Both the position numbers and the translations under genes were made by a program. Source: Zymoseptoria tritici IPO323 (Eukaryota; Ascomycota; Dothideomycetes; Mycosphaerellales; Mycosphaerellaceae). From it: a stretch of 64,000 nucleotides of DNA. Below, in pieces: positions 22,200 through 33,508 of this stretch. Numbering within the stretch: the first letter of the stretch is position 1; each line of letters starts with the position of its first letter. The DNA lies in NCBI RefSeq assembly GCF_000219625.1, contig NC_018212.1, positions 372,001-436,000 of the forward strand, read 5' to 3'. The notes below the pieces were generated by a model, which did not search any database, was not told where the DNA came from, and saw only the letters and a program-made list of their open reading frames with translations.

Positions 22200-23642
22200 A
22201 TGATGCAACACGTTGTGCAGCCACAATCCGGGCTCGCGTACGCACCGCAGCAACCGCCCTTTCAGCAGAGCAATCCTTACGCGCGCCTCGCCTGGCTGGA
22301 GACGCAGCATCAATCTCTCTCCAGCGCCAATAATTGGCTATGCCATGACAATCTTCGACACATCAATGAGAAAGATCGTCTCGCGCGAGAAAATGAGCAC
22401 CTTCAAAAACAGACCGCGCAGCTGAATGCGGCAAGGCAGCAAGAGACTCAGATGTTGAAAGAGCAGAACGCGAAGCTTTCGGCAGAGAATCGACGGTTGG
22501 CCGAGGAGAAAATCAAGATCGCCACCGAAAATACAGGATTGCGCCGAAAGCAGGCTGCTGCCACTTCCGACGAGTACGCGGCACGCATCGAAAAGCTCAA
22601 GGACAGGCTCACGACATCAAACGACATTGTCGCGGCTCTGAAGAGCAAGGTCACTGCTCTAAAGAACAAATCCGAGGAGAACTCGCTCGCGTACGTCTCG
22701 TGCGGACGCTGCCAATATGCCAATGGCATCAGGAATACACTGTGTTCCCGATGCTTCCTGCCGGCACATCACTATTCGGGACGCAGAAGGAAGGGCTCCA
22801 CGAAAATAAAGTATGACGGCTGGAAGCTTTTGTGGGACAACATCTCGGTCAGTGACTCTGATGACGAGGGACGACCCGGCGAGCAGAGCTATTACCACGA
22901 AGGAAGAGACACGAAATCACACACCCGATTAGAGGAGGACTTGTTTGAGTGGCTGCGAGACTGGTGTTCGGATAGTGCGGACAAGATTGAACGTCAGCGC
23001 ATGCTGGATAGGAAGAAGAATGAGCCAACAGTGCGCAAGTTAGTGGAAGATCTTAGAGATGTTGAAGACGAAATCAAAAAAGCCTACGAAGGTTTGGCCG
23101 ATCGGAAGAAGAAGAAGAGACAGCTGAAGAGGAAGCTGATTGTTCTCGTCGACGAAGAACCAGTCGTGACGAGCGACGAGGCCCTTCTGGAGAAGAAGCT
23201 CTTCACGTTCTGCCACGTCATGTCGCGGCCACAGCAGGAGCTTAATCTCGCTGTTTTCCCCAAAACGATTGGCGACAAAATGCTCAGCGAACGGGAAATA
23301 GTGAAGTGAGCCTTCTCCTGTTGGGTCTCAACCGGTATGCTGACTCGCTCGCGTAGGATCTTTCATCAAGTCATGACGGCAATGCGTGTTCTTCATCATG
23401 AGCTCGTCGAACAGCCGAGGGAAGAAGACAAGAAGTTCAAGCCTCGCAAGCCAAATCCTAATCAATGGAAGATATTGCACGGCCCAGGTAGGGATCGCCA
23501 TGGCTGTCGTATGTACAATGACACGGACGAGCCAGATCAGATCGTGGAAAACTACGTCAGTACCATGGAGGACGCCCGTCTTGCTGCCACAGCACTGCAA
23601 AATCTGATATATCGCTGGAATGAGGGCTTGACAATGCCATAG
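22200..23642 (+). CDS. Coiled-coil protein with a four-cysteine zinc-finger-like motif
   Basis: No named family is recognised. Exons 22200-23305 and 23357-23642 are joined by a 51-bp intron (GTGAGC to CGTAG) with matching phase, giving 463 aa. The frame is open further 5' (to 21996), but the double ATG at 22200/22203 is the first good start. Residues about 45-165 form a long coiled coil (ENEHLQKQTAQLNAAR, LKEQNAKLSAENRRLAEEK). Then comes a compact CxxC-x(10)-CxxC motif (CGRCQYANGIRNTLCSRC), resembling small zinc ribbons. A second charged helix (DRKKNEPTVRKLVEDLRDVE) and a C-terminal helical domain follow, the latter containing NQWKILHGPGRD and ending LIYRWNEGLTMP. Zinc binding is inferred from the cysteine spacing. 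Localisation is not evident. Confidence 0.75.
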
Positions 23643-24799
23643 TTCGGCATCCGCACTCCTTACAGGAACGAGATCTCAGCGATATTTTACATACAACCAG
23701 ATCAGAAAATGTGTTCCCCAACCACTCCTTCTCCTGCCCAGACTGCACACTCCAGGCCACTGAGGGACAAGCCGTGCGAGACAATTTGAGCGAGACCAAG
23801 GGACTGATCCTCCATCGACCATGAGCATCCCTGCTGCGAGGCACGCCTCACTGTCTGTCACCATGCTGCGAAGCACGCTCATCATTTGTCGCCATGCTGC
23901 GGCCATGCAGGTTATACAGGCTTCAACGTCGGACGTTCCCTCAGGTATCTTTAGGATGCGTCCATAAACGAGGCCCTTTTCCAGGGGCAGAAACACCCAC
24001 CGAAACCTGCTCTCCTCTTTCTTCTTCCCATCGACAGAATCATGGCCCGGCACGCAATTTTTCCAACCTCACTCGAACATTCGTTACGTCACGTAACATT
24101 CAGACAAACAATGCCGACTTGGCTCCATTCTGGCAACCACACCTGACATTCGGACAGATCGCAGCTATACATCTCCACCTTCTGACCGCCCTCATCGTCC
24201 TGCTTCCGTCCTGCTTGGCTTGCAGTTCCTACTGCGTGTGTCCTAAAACGGACGGTGCCGTAAGAGACCCCGCAGACTGCCTCCTATCTTTTGCATCCGA
24301 GCCATCGCTAATCCTTCCGCCCTTCTGTTTCAGCAAAATTGGCGCATTTGAGTCGGATTTTGCGACCACAAACAGCAAGTCGTCAACGAAAAGAAGCTCG
24401 ACGAAACACAACTCGAATTTTACGACCCAGATTGGAAGAATCATGCAGTCGTCGAATAGCTTCTCGGCTGGGCGTAGGGTAAGGTCGAATCCCTTGGTTT
24501 GAGACTTCATGTGCTAACGAAGACAGAATTCTACTTCAGTGGAGATTGGTCATGCGGTGAAGGATAACGGTATGAAGAACGGGCTTTTGCGATTACAAAC
24601 AAGATGTTACCTTTGCCAATGAACTCCTGTGAACATCTCTTCCAAAACCGCACGCAACAAAAAGCTCGCATTGAACCCAGAAAAGCAAAGCATAAAATCC
24701 AAGACTCAAAACCGAAAGACAAGGCCCAATCTGTACGCACAAGCACTGCCCGAAACCGCATTCTCCGCACCGCTCGTCGCTCGCGCCAAGTTCTCAACG
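23643..24799. other. Intergenic, no convincing gene
   Basis: These 1.16 kb lie between two converging genes. Open frames on both strands (for example 23894-24502 on + and 24229-24510 on -) overlap one another and have no motif. A short imperfect repeat (CACCATGCTGCGAAGCACGC, then CGCCATGCTGCGG) lies near 23860-23905. I see no RNA gene. Confidence 0.45.
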
Positions 24800-25312
24800 C
24801 TACTCAGGGCGTTTCGCAGGCGAGCCCGTGTTCTGACCGGATGCGCTGTTGCTGCTGCTGCTGCCGCTGCCGCCGCCGTAGTCTCCGTTCCCGTTGCGCG
24901 CATCGTCGCTCTGAGGGCCGAAGCTGTCGTGGGGATTGAACAAGGGTCGACGGGCGTTGACGGATGGCTGTGCACCGGGGTGAAAGGTGCCGTTGTAAGC
25001 CTGAGGCTGAATCCACTGTCTCGTGTAGGAGTTGTACACTGGCGGTCTGGCGATGTTGGTGTTGGCGGGCGGGTGATTGGTCTGGAAGGAGGGTGCAGTT
25101 GGCGGCTGTCCAGCGCGGGGAGCGTTTGGAGCGATATGCGATGGGGCAGAGGTCGTTGGCTGGTTCGTGGGGCGTAGATTGGCAGGAGCGGTGTTGCGGG
25201 TAGATGGCGTTGTCTTGGGTGATGGTGGGAGCCACATGTCGTCGTCCTCGAATGAGCGTGCGGCTTCGAACTCTTTGCGCCACTGGTCGAGTTGTGCTTT
25301 GGTCGGAGGCAT
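24800..25312 (-). CDS. Small Pro/Asn/Ser-rich hypothetical protein
   Basis: A single-exon frame of 170 aa begins MPPTKAQLDQWRKEFEAAR, which is a plausible amphipathic helix, followed by SFEDDDMWLPPSP. The remainder is low-complexity and probably disordered: Pro/Thr/Asn-rich with NHPPANTNIARPPVYNSYTR, FNPHDSFGPQSDD, and a Gly/Ser/Asn tail encoded by GCT/GCC-type trinucleotide runs at 24846-24885. There is no signal peptide or known domain. The start is chosen at the ATG preceding the ordered helix; longer alternative frames upstream are less protein-like. It may be a conserved small fungal protein, but I cannot name it. Confidence 0.6.
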   Translation of the reverse strand: MPPTKAQLDQWRKEFEAARSFEDDDMWLPPSPKTTPSTRNTAPANLRPTNQPTTSAPSHIAPNAPRAGQPPTAPSFQTNHPPANTNIARPPVYNSYTRQWIQPQAYNGTFHPGAQPSVNARRPLFNPHDSFGPQSDDARNGNGDYGGGSGSSSSNSASGQNTGSPAKRPE

Positions 25313-26271
25313 TGTCGAGTGTGATGTTGGATGTAGTTGTGGTGGTGTATATGTGTCTTGTTTAATGAGTCTCGACGGTGAATGAATGGCTTGACGGGCT
25401 TCGAGAAATGTAGTGTATGGCGATGTCTGAGAGGATTTCCAGTATAAGAATGCTTGAAAGCAAGAGAGAGCGTCCTCGATTGATGGTGTCTTGTGCACGT
25501 GAAGCACATATTCACCACCACGAAAGCCGTGACCCGCAATTCACCCAAAATTCTTGGAAGCGGCATCTGGCACGCTGTTCACCTTCTCCTTCCCACGCAC
25601 CACCAGCATCGTGATGCAGCGTTGCGCATACCCTTGGACGATCTTGCTGACATCTGAAGAGAAGGATCGACCTTTCATCCTGACAAACGACTTTTGGCAG
25701 CAGCAGCATCGTTTGTCTCCGAGATCACGCTTTCACGGACGACAACTATAATTTGGTAAGTTGGACACCTGGGAAATGTAACTTGCCGCTGATGATCGGT
25801 AGCTGTGATGCACTACAATTTCCAATCTGTCGCAAAGGTCTTCTGCTCTTGTTGAGAAGAGTCTCGAATTCGGCCTGATCTGCACGTCATGGAGGAAAAT
25901 TGTATGCTGTTCCGTGTATCGACCAAATGAGCAGGACCAATCGAATCCGGCATGCAGCTTCATCGGTCGGTCATACCTCGAGATCTCAACGCGAATGAAA
26001 GAAGATCAACTGCGTCGGCGAGAGATCATCGCCCCCTACATTCTGCTGATGTTCATCTCGGATGGAAGTGAGACAGCGACCGGCTGGAATGGCTCCGGAA
26101 CATGCTATCAAGCGTCGGATAGCATCTATTGTAGCAATGCGAGGGCATTCGATGCTTAACTGGGCAATGAAGACAATTCGCTCTTGCCGCGGTTGCCATG
26201 GCTTGAGTGTTGTTGAAGGATGAAGTCTGGTTTGCGATGAAGATTTCGCCCCACTGCCCCAGTTCATTGAC

Positions 26272-26305
26272 TGCCTGAGGCCACAACAGCCTGACTAAGC
26301 GAGCT
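26272..26305 (+). repeat. Dispersed 34-bp repeat, copy 1
   Basis: This segment begins TGCCTGAGGC and ends TGACTAAGCGAGCT. It matches 52731-52764 at about 30 of 34 positions with no gap. The flanks also share a loose CTACAACAAC motif downstream, so the true element may be longer. Confidence 0.6.
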
Positions 26306-26724
26306 CCATCCAATCTAACCAAACCATCCATGGATGGATTTCTTCCTCCGACCGTTCTTTTAAATGGCTACCTACAACAACTTGCACCTCACATCTCGGC
26401 TGCGTTTTGATCCATCTAGCGAGAGTTATGATGGACATGGAAACGAAGAGGGGCGCTGGTCCAATTTCTGCTGATGGGAGCGAAATCTCACGATTCATCT
26501 ACGAGCTTTCACCAGCAGGGAGGACTTCGCATGTTCGTGTGCTTGATCCGCCAGAGCTACACCGCGCTGATGCATTTTGTATCCATGCTGTGCCGCATGC
26601 AGCCTGCAGCTCAGGATCTTGGTTTCCTCATCAGCTACAAGGCATGGCGTCTGCTACAACCGCCATCATCACTCAATGCTCATTGCGGATTCATAGTGCA
26701 TTTCGCCCCGGCGACAAGGCGTGC

Positions 26725-26943
26725 TACCTCCATCCTTCCGCTCAAAGTGCAAAACTCCAACCAAATCAATCAGGCCTACCTCGTGCGGTGCATCTTACAC
26801 GACAGCGTAGAGACACATTGCCGACAAGATCGTGATAGCAACGGTTCTGATGCACATCTCCTTCATTTTCTGCGCAACTTTCACCGTACAGGTACGCTCG
26901 GTTGGCTTAGATGGTGCAGTTTGAACGGAAGCACGGAGGTATA
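26725..26943. mobile_element. MITE-like inverted-repeat element, copy 2
   Basis: The left arm TACCTCCATCCTTCCGCTCA (26725-26744, continuing AAGTGC) is the inverse of the right arm at 26916-26943 (GCAGTTTGAACGGAAGCACG then GAGGTATA). TA dinucleotides sit at both outer ends, consistent with a TA target site, as used by Tc1/mariner-type elements. The 165-bp interior has no coding capacity. It is about the same length as the copy at 12475-12700. Confidence 0.65.
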
Positions 26944-27121
26944 AGATGTCTACGAGTCTACGTATCATGCACGCGATACAGCAAACAAGTTCGTGACTAC
27001 CTTATAGCACCAGCAATGGTGCTATCGCCCGCCGATCAGTGATGCGAAAAGGGAGCTCTCATAGCCGCCGCTCGAGTGCACTGTCCATTGGTAGTCTAGT
27101 CTTCTCAGAGCTTCCTGGAGC

Positions 27122-27796
27122 TCAAGCCCCCGGAGCTCCAAGTCGTGCCACCTCAAGCCTTGAAGGCGTGCGGAGCAAGCACACCATCTCCGCCGGCTCT
27201 TCATGCACACATCCACCGGTCGGGAGGGATGTCAATTGAAACCCGTCGAGAGGCCGCGCGTGGAGCGTGCTCGAATCAGAGATCTTGGAAGCGCTGCCGC
27301 AACAGGCTGCTGCTTCGAACGGGAAGGTTTCGGCAGGCAGGTCTGCATGAGTGAAGGATTCCGTGCCAACCAGGGCAAGGAACGGGGTGGAGGCTGGGGA
27401 GTTATTCACTAGGTGCGCGGGGAGGCGGAGGATGTGCTTCCCCAGACAGAGGGACAAGGTAAAGGTGCGAAGGGTTCTTGATAAGGTGATAGCGTCGTTT
27501 TTTCCAATCAAACGGCTTATCTGCGTGGAGATACAAAAGGACACGACAGCACGTGGCGTGGATATATCGCTGTCGAGGACGTTGCGTGGCAGATAAGAAT
27601 GGCGAAGAATGTAGCAAGTCCTGTCAACTTGTATGTACTCCCGAAGCGGCGCCGTCTCGAGGTCGTGTGCCCTGGTGTTGTCAGCGCTGCGAGTGCGAAT
27701 GACGAAGCTGGAACGGGTTCGCGCGTGATCGGTGAGGCAATTCAAAGGGTGGAAATCGTCAATAACAACTGCCTCCTCGGCGAAGTCATCATTCAA
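27122..27796 (-). pseudogene. Open frame of 224 codons preceded by an in-frame stop; possible gene relic
   Basis: The minus-strand frame starts with a TTG, not an ATG. Immediately upstream, in the same frame, lies a start-like segment (MDHDVAQCMFEEGRQLYHEK, from about 27889) that is interrupted by a TAG inside GTCTAG. Downstream the frame contains DDFAEEAVVIDDFHPLNC and LRTFTLSLCLGKHIL. The stop may lie in an unrecognised intron, the gene may be broken, or the frame may be chance. No family is recognised. Confidence 0.25.
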
Positions 27797-28597
27797 GGAG
27801 AGGCCGCCAGCACGGTGGGCCTAGACCTTCTCATGGTAGAGCTGCCTGCCCTCCTCGAACATACACTGTGCCACATCGTGGTCCATCAATGTCCGCGTAG
27901 TCTGGTATACTCAACACTCAACACGATCAATAGGACGGCACACGCGCAGGTCACGAGTTGTACAAGCAGTCTGGTACGGTACCTTATCGCCGTTATCGAC
28001 CCCAACGCTAGGCTGGTTTCGGTCGTCGAGCTTAGGGTCTAGTCTATCGCGCGACTCGTCCACCTCCATCCCATCACCTGCCTGGGGACGACCTGGTTGC
28101 TACACCTCAACTGCTCTCCCTGCGTCACACCATCTAACAACCTCCAGCGACTGCTATTCCTCCGCCCGGACTCTCTCCGTCGACTGCGCTCCTGGCCGTC
28201 CGCCCTTGAAACGCCCTCTCCCGCCTCCTCGACAGCGTGAGCCCTGAGATCGCATCACCGGACCTGAGTCCTAAGCTACCATCTTCGAGTCACCGCGTCA
28301 ACTGCCACACGCCGCCACTGTCTGCCCACGCCCATCACGAGAACACCGCGACTCTGCCAGCCCTCACGTGTCCTCGACCGACTGCTTCCACTCGTTCATC
28401 TGTGTTAATGACTCCCACCTAGGCCTGCCAAGCGTTCACGAACATCCGCCCCAGCAACCGATCCATCAAGACCTGCAGAGTACCTTGCACATACACCTTC
28501 ATGCATCCAGCGAACCACGACAATCTCGAGAACAACACCTAGAGCATACAAGAAAGAGACAACTGCATTGGACAATCACAACAACACTACCGCCATC

Positions 28598-31500
28598 ATG
28601 GCGTTACCCAGGGCCCCACCATCCTCGAGGCGGCCGGGACCCTCCCAGCAACAATCTGATAATGAACCCCTGGAGTACATCGGCGACTTTCGCAGAGGAA
28701 AAGAGATTGGAAAAGGCAGCTTTGCTACGGTCTATCTAGCCCAGCACCGGGTGAGTAATCCTCATACACATCTCGACATGAAGTCGAGTGGTGGCGAAGC
28801 TGTGGCAGCTATGCTAACGGACACCGCAGAAGTCGAGGTCTTATGTTGCCATCAAAGCTGTCCATGTCACCAAGTTGACTAAGAAACTCAAGGAAAACCT
28901 GGGCAAGGAGATCAACATTCTAAAAAGCGTCACGCATCCTCACATTGTCCAGCTGTTCAACATCGAGAGCACGACTTCATACATCTACCTGATTATGGAG
29001 TACTGCCAACTGTCGGACCTGGCACAATTCATGAAGAAGCGGCACATGTTACCCACCCTTCCGGAGACTTCTGACATCTTCCGGAGGTATCCCAACCCTG
29101 AGTTCGGAGGACTGAATGAGGTGTTGAGTCGACATTTCTTCAAGCAAATCGCCAGCGCCATGCAGTATCTTCGAGCGAGAGACTGCATACACCGGGACAT
29201 CAAACCACAAAATCTGCTTTTGAACCCCGCGCCGACCTACATGTCGTCTCTCCGGCCTGAAGATCAGCCGTTCGCTGAGAGCGTGGACTCCTTGATCCCA
29301 GCAGCCGGTGTGGCTTCGCTACCCATGCTCAAGATCGCTGACTTCGGATTCGCACGCTACCTTCCCGACACTGCCATGGCCGAGACTTTGTGCGGTTCTC
29401 CATTGTATATGGCTCCCGAGATCCTCAGCTATGAGAAGTACGACTCGCGGTCCGATCTCTGGTCTGCTGGTACTGTCTTGTACGAGATGGTGGTCGGAAA
29501 GCCTCCATTTCGCGCGCAGAACCATGTTGAGCTGCTTAGGAAGATCAACAAGACGAATGATGTGATTGTGTTTGACAACAAAAACATGACCATCAGCAGA
29601 GGAATGAAGGACTTGATTCGTGCGCTGTTGAAGAAAAGCCCATTGGAACGTATGACATACGATGAGATGCTTGTTGATCCTGTGATCACTGGCGAGATCC
29701 CTGGACTCGTTCTGGAAGATCGGCCTCAAGAAGTGACTCCTCCTGCGCCTCCGGAGACCACAGACGAGGAGACCGAAGAGAGCGATCTCAGTCAGAAGAT
29801 GGCAAAGGCGATGGACGTTCCGGAATCACCTCGTGGAACACCTGAGCCATCTTCATCGATCCCTCGGAGACCGTCAGAAGCAGGCCAAGCACAAGGCTCC
29901 CGAAAACCTTCAGATCCAGACCTTCGTCGTCGACCAAGTGAAGACATGGGTCGGAGGAAGTCAACTAGCGGTAGCCAGAATCAACCCGAAGGAATGGCAA
30001 TCAAGCGACAGCCGAGCCATCGTGAGCGCGAGCAACGTCGACCGACGATTGTTGCTCACATCACCGCGCCGGGAAGACAGGAACTTCACCAGCAGCAGGG
30101 CCCGATGGCACCTGTGGCTCCAATGCAGAGGCGTGCGAGTCGGTCATCGCCACTTGCTGGACCTCCTCTGGTGCGCGAGCCAACCATCGAGGCCGAACAG
30201 CGACACGACGAGCGCTCTACTCGTGAGGCGAGGGAGCGTACTGCGCATGATCTGAACTTCGAGAAGGAGTATGTTGTCATCGAGAAGCGTGCCGTTGAGG
30301 TCAATGCATTTGCCGACGAGTTGGACGCCATCTCCAACCCAAATCAACGCGCCATCGTTCGCCGTGCTACGACCCAAGGACAGCCGACTTCAACAACAGG
30401 CGGTCAACCTGCAAGTCCATCTCGCGCCTTGCAGATGATGACTGGCAGAGCTTCGCACCAGCGGGCTGGGTCCTTTGAGAGACGTTATGCTCCATCGCCG
30501 CAATCTGCCACCAATATGCTCACCAAGGCTTTGAATGCCGCCAATGTTCGACTATTTGGCGCTCTAGGCACTTCACCACCTTTCGGCAAGGGACCATCGC
30601 CTCCTCGCGGATATGGCGCTTTCCCTCAGTACCCTTCATCTCAAGGCGCTTTGACATATGGAGACTCAAACGAGGCCAAGACTCCCATGGATGAGGACAC
30701 TAAGCTAGTCCGCACCATGGAAGACGCGGCTCATCGTAGCGACGTGATCTTCGGCTTTGCAGAAGTCAAGTACCGCCAACTTCTTCCCGCCACTCCTTCA
30801 ACACAAGACGGTCTAGGAATTCAACAGATTGGCACTCAAGAGGGCTCAAATGAGGAAGAGGACAAAGACATGACCACCATCGCCATCGTCGGCGTCGCAG
30901 AGGAAGCATTGGTCTTGTACGTCAAAGCTCTAGCCATCCTCACCAAGACTATCAGTCTTGCTGGGTACTGGTGGGAGAGGCGTGATCGTACCGAGTCCGT
31001 TGCACCTGATAATACCTCGAACCAAGCATCGAACGTAGCCACTCGCATCTTCGCCGTCGTCAAGTGGTCTCGCACCCGCTTCAACGAATGCCTCGAAAAG
31101 TCCGAGGTCGTTGGTCGCAGACTGCAGCTCGCCCAAAGCCAACTTCCCGAGACACATCCAGGCCACCCGAACAACCACGACAATGGCTCTGCATCCGCCG
31201 GTGGGATTTCCACTTCAGCCGATCAAATTTCCATCACGAGCGGTATCACCGCCGAACGACTCATGTTCGACCGTGCTGTGGAGATGAGCACGGCAGCCGC
31301 CGTCACTGAACTGGTAGGCCAGGAACTGAATGACTGCGAGTTGGGCTACAAGACTGCCATCATGCTGTGGGAAGCCGTGTTGGAGAATGACGACGAACCT
31401 CTGATGCGCAAGCCGAGCTCGAAGAGTCAGAAACCTGCTACAGAGGTCATCAATGGTATGGAGACGGAGGATCGGCAGAAGGTTATCAGGCGTGGGTCTT

Positions 31501-31706
31501 TCGGAATACCTCCTATCAGATCGTACACATTACTGACACCTTACACAGTCATCGATGGCGCTCGTGCTCGACTTCACTCGCTGCGCAAGAAGATCCATGC
31601 CCAGCAGCAGGGCACCAAGCGGTCTTCGATCAGTGGTAACTCGACGCCGAAGCCTGGCACTCCAGTACCTTCTGCACCTTCGATCGCCTCGACTCCGCCG
31701 CGATGA
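28598..31706 (+). CDS. ATG1: Autophagy-initiating Ser/Thr kinase Atg1
   Basis: This kinase starts autophagosome formation downstream of TORC1 with Atg13 and Atg17. Exons 28598-28750 and 28830-31706 (79-bp intron, GTGAGT to CGCAG, phase 0) encode 1009 aa. The kinase domain (about 25-330) has GKGSFATVYLA, the VAIK lysine near residue 60, HRDIKPQNLLL near 171, DFGFAR near 221 and APEIL. As in fungal Atg1 proteins, an insertion of about 35 residues separates the catalytic loop from DFG. A disordered Ser/Pro-rich linker (about 330-520) follows. The C-terminal helical part (from about 560: DVIFGFAEVKYRQLLP; VGVAEEALVLYVKALAILTK; AAVTELVGQELNDCELGYK) matches the tandem-MIT region that binds Atg13. 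Assignment is strong. Confidence 0.97.
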
Positions 31707-32063
31707 GCAAGGATGACTCGCTAGTCTCGGTCGCCGCTACCTCTTTCCTTTTTCTCTCCTTTGGCCTTTTTCTTGTTTTTGATTTAATGCTCAGAATGAC
31801 CTGGAATAGACAGAGCGGGTGACACGGTGTTCATTGCGGTTTTTTGCTCTCTTTTGATTTTACTGATTTTAATGCGCGAGCGAGCGCCCATGTTTTGCTT
31901 TACACATTTCGGAATCGGATGGCCACGACGGCCACGCACACACGTACAGGAGTTTACCGGGCATGGAGAAGGACAAGATTGCATCAGAATGGGCAACGGA
32001 ACTGGGGCAAGGAAATTGTACTTTCGATGGCTTTTGCTTTTGGGCGTTTTTTCTTTTTGGATT

Positions 32064-32801
32064 TCACTCATGAGGCGCACGGACTACAATATGAGATACC
32101 ACTACCACGACGGCGCATGGACTGGGAAAGGATGCTAGGATGAAAGATTGGAGGTGGAAGTCGACGGCGAGGGAGCTGGGACGGACAGATTGATGAAGTC
32201 GTGGAAAAGAGCGAGAGAGTGAGGTGGAATGGCTGAAGGTATGCAGAGGTTGGTAGGGGATGAGGCTGAGATAAGCTGATGGTAGCTGACCACCTACTAC
32301 TACTACTACTTTGCCTGTACTTGCTGTGCTATCCCTCTTGTTGGATAAGTGAAGCATGTCAGGGCGTTTTGACATGCCGGTGATTGAGAGACGATTGCTG
32401 GCATGTCGATGTCGTTGATTCTGTTCACGTCTTCCGGCTGGCATGCTGGCGAGTGGCCTCGATGTTGAACTCGTGCTACTGAATCCGGTTGAAGATGTCT
32501 GCTCTTGCCGGTGGTCTGCTCCGTTGCCCGCTTCGTCCTGAGAGTCAAGCCAACGTCTCACCGATCTTGAAGCGCCAACTTCCGAATACTTTGCGATCAC
32601 AGGGAGCAGATCCGTCGAGTACCAGTTGGATGTAGTCGCTCGATGCCGACGTTCGACCGATACCAAAGCATGCATGGAACCTGGAATGGGAATTGTTGGT
32701 CCCCGAGTACTGTCATCTCCAGCCGAAGGCATCAGTACACGAGTACTGTGCTCTTCAGCTTCAGGCATCGGTCCGTCCTCGAAGGATGCATTGCTGTGCA
32801 T
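32064..32801 (-). CDS. Doubtful Ser/Arg-rich hypothetical protein
   Basis: This frame of 245 codons on the minus strand starts at an ATG (MHSNASFEDGPMPEAEEHST). It is polar, Ser/Thr/Arg-rich and probably disordered, with a hydrophobic Val run encoded by the GTA repeat at about 32294-32310 (KVVVVVGGQ), where a donor-like GTAGGT also lies. A spliced shorter gene is therefore possible. There is no domain or conserved motif. Its length alone makes it more than noise, but it could be chance. Confidence 0.3.
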   Translation of the reverse strand: MHSNASFEDGPMPEAEEHSTRVLMPSAGDDSTRGPTIPIPGSMHALVSVERRHRATTSNWYSTDLLPVIAKYSEVGASRSVRRWLDSQDEAGNGADHRQEQTSSTGFSSTSSTSRPLASMPAGRREQNQRHRHASNRLSITGMSKRPDMLHLSNKRDSTASTGKVVVVVGGQLPSAYLSLIPYQPLHTFSHSTSLSRSFPRLHQSVRPSSLAVDFHLQSFILASFPSPCAVVVVVSHIVVRAPHE

Positions 32802-33117
32802 CTTGATCCTTCGGGTAACAGACACAAGACACAGTCAAGCATTCCAAGCATGCCTCTCTTGGCTTGATCGAGACGTCGATCATTCAACTCGCATGCCCAT
32901 CGATGCTGTCCAACAACGATCACATCAATGCAACACCACGTTTCACATGCGACGATCTCACATCACAATGCCACCAATCGCCGGCCCGTTCGGACTGAAC
33001 TCCACACGATAACAAGGACCACGGTTCCAGATCCGCCGTTCATTGTTCGACGATTCCCGTCCATCGTCCATGACGTCGTCGATCTCTCCACAAAACCTGC
33101 ACCCCTGGTTTGAACAT

Positions 33118-33140
33118 CACTCCACACTCCACACTCCACA
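33118..33140. repeat. CACTCCA heptanucleotide repeat
   Basis: Three perfect head-to-tail copies of CACTCCA plus two further bases lie in the gap upstream of the 33509 gene. Confidence 0.85.
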
Positions 33141-33508
33141 CAATTATTAGACACGGCCTACGTACGCCGAACCAACTAAACGCATCCTTAGAGGCATTTA
33201 TCGATGCAAGGAGATCTGGGATCTGGAGATCGATGAGGTCTGGGCCAATCATGCGTGGTCGTTCACACATGGCTGGGCCTGTTGGGTCTGGACTCGATGA
33301 CGGGCCAGAGTCGAGCACGAGACGCCTTTGTCTAGCATGATGGCGTGGCATTGTTTGTAATGGGCTAGGGTTGATCGAGCTTATAGATCTTCTGTCGTCT
33401 CCCTTCTGTTTCTTCTTGGATGCACATCAACACCTGAACACTACCGCGAAGCGATCAATCTACATCAAGGACCAAGCAAAACCAACTCCAGTCAACATCA
33501 ACCACACA

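Larger units (their letters stand above)
25313..28597. other. Gene-poor region upstream of ATG1 with a MITE-like copy
   Basis: These 3.3 kb contain the second MITE-like element (26725-26943), a 34-bp dispersed repeat (26272-26305), a doubtful minus-strand frame (27122-27796), and from about 28050 a C-rich segment that is probably the ATG1 promoter and long 5' leader. Other open frames overlap each other and show no motif. Confidence 0.45.
31707..33508. other. ATG1 3' region and repeat-bearing intergenic DNA
   Basis: A T-rich 3' region of ATG1 (31740-31860) is followed by DNA with a (TAC)5 run at about 32294-32310, a doubtful minus-strand frame (32064-32801) and a heptanucleotide repeat at 33118-33140. 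The 33350-33508 part is probably the promoter and leader of the small gene at 33509. No RNA gene is seen. Confidence 0.45.

Noticed and set aside
24229..24510. 93-codon minus-strand ATG frame
   Set aside because: Short, no domain, and overlapped by a longer unrelated plus-strand frame; no neighbouring exon joins it in phase.
31827..32138. Plus-strand frame downstream of ATG1 with hydrophobic runs
   Set aside because: It begins at a GTG, lies in the ATG1 3' region, and the hydrophobicity comes from T-rich untranslated sequence.
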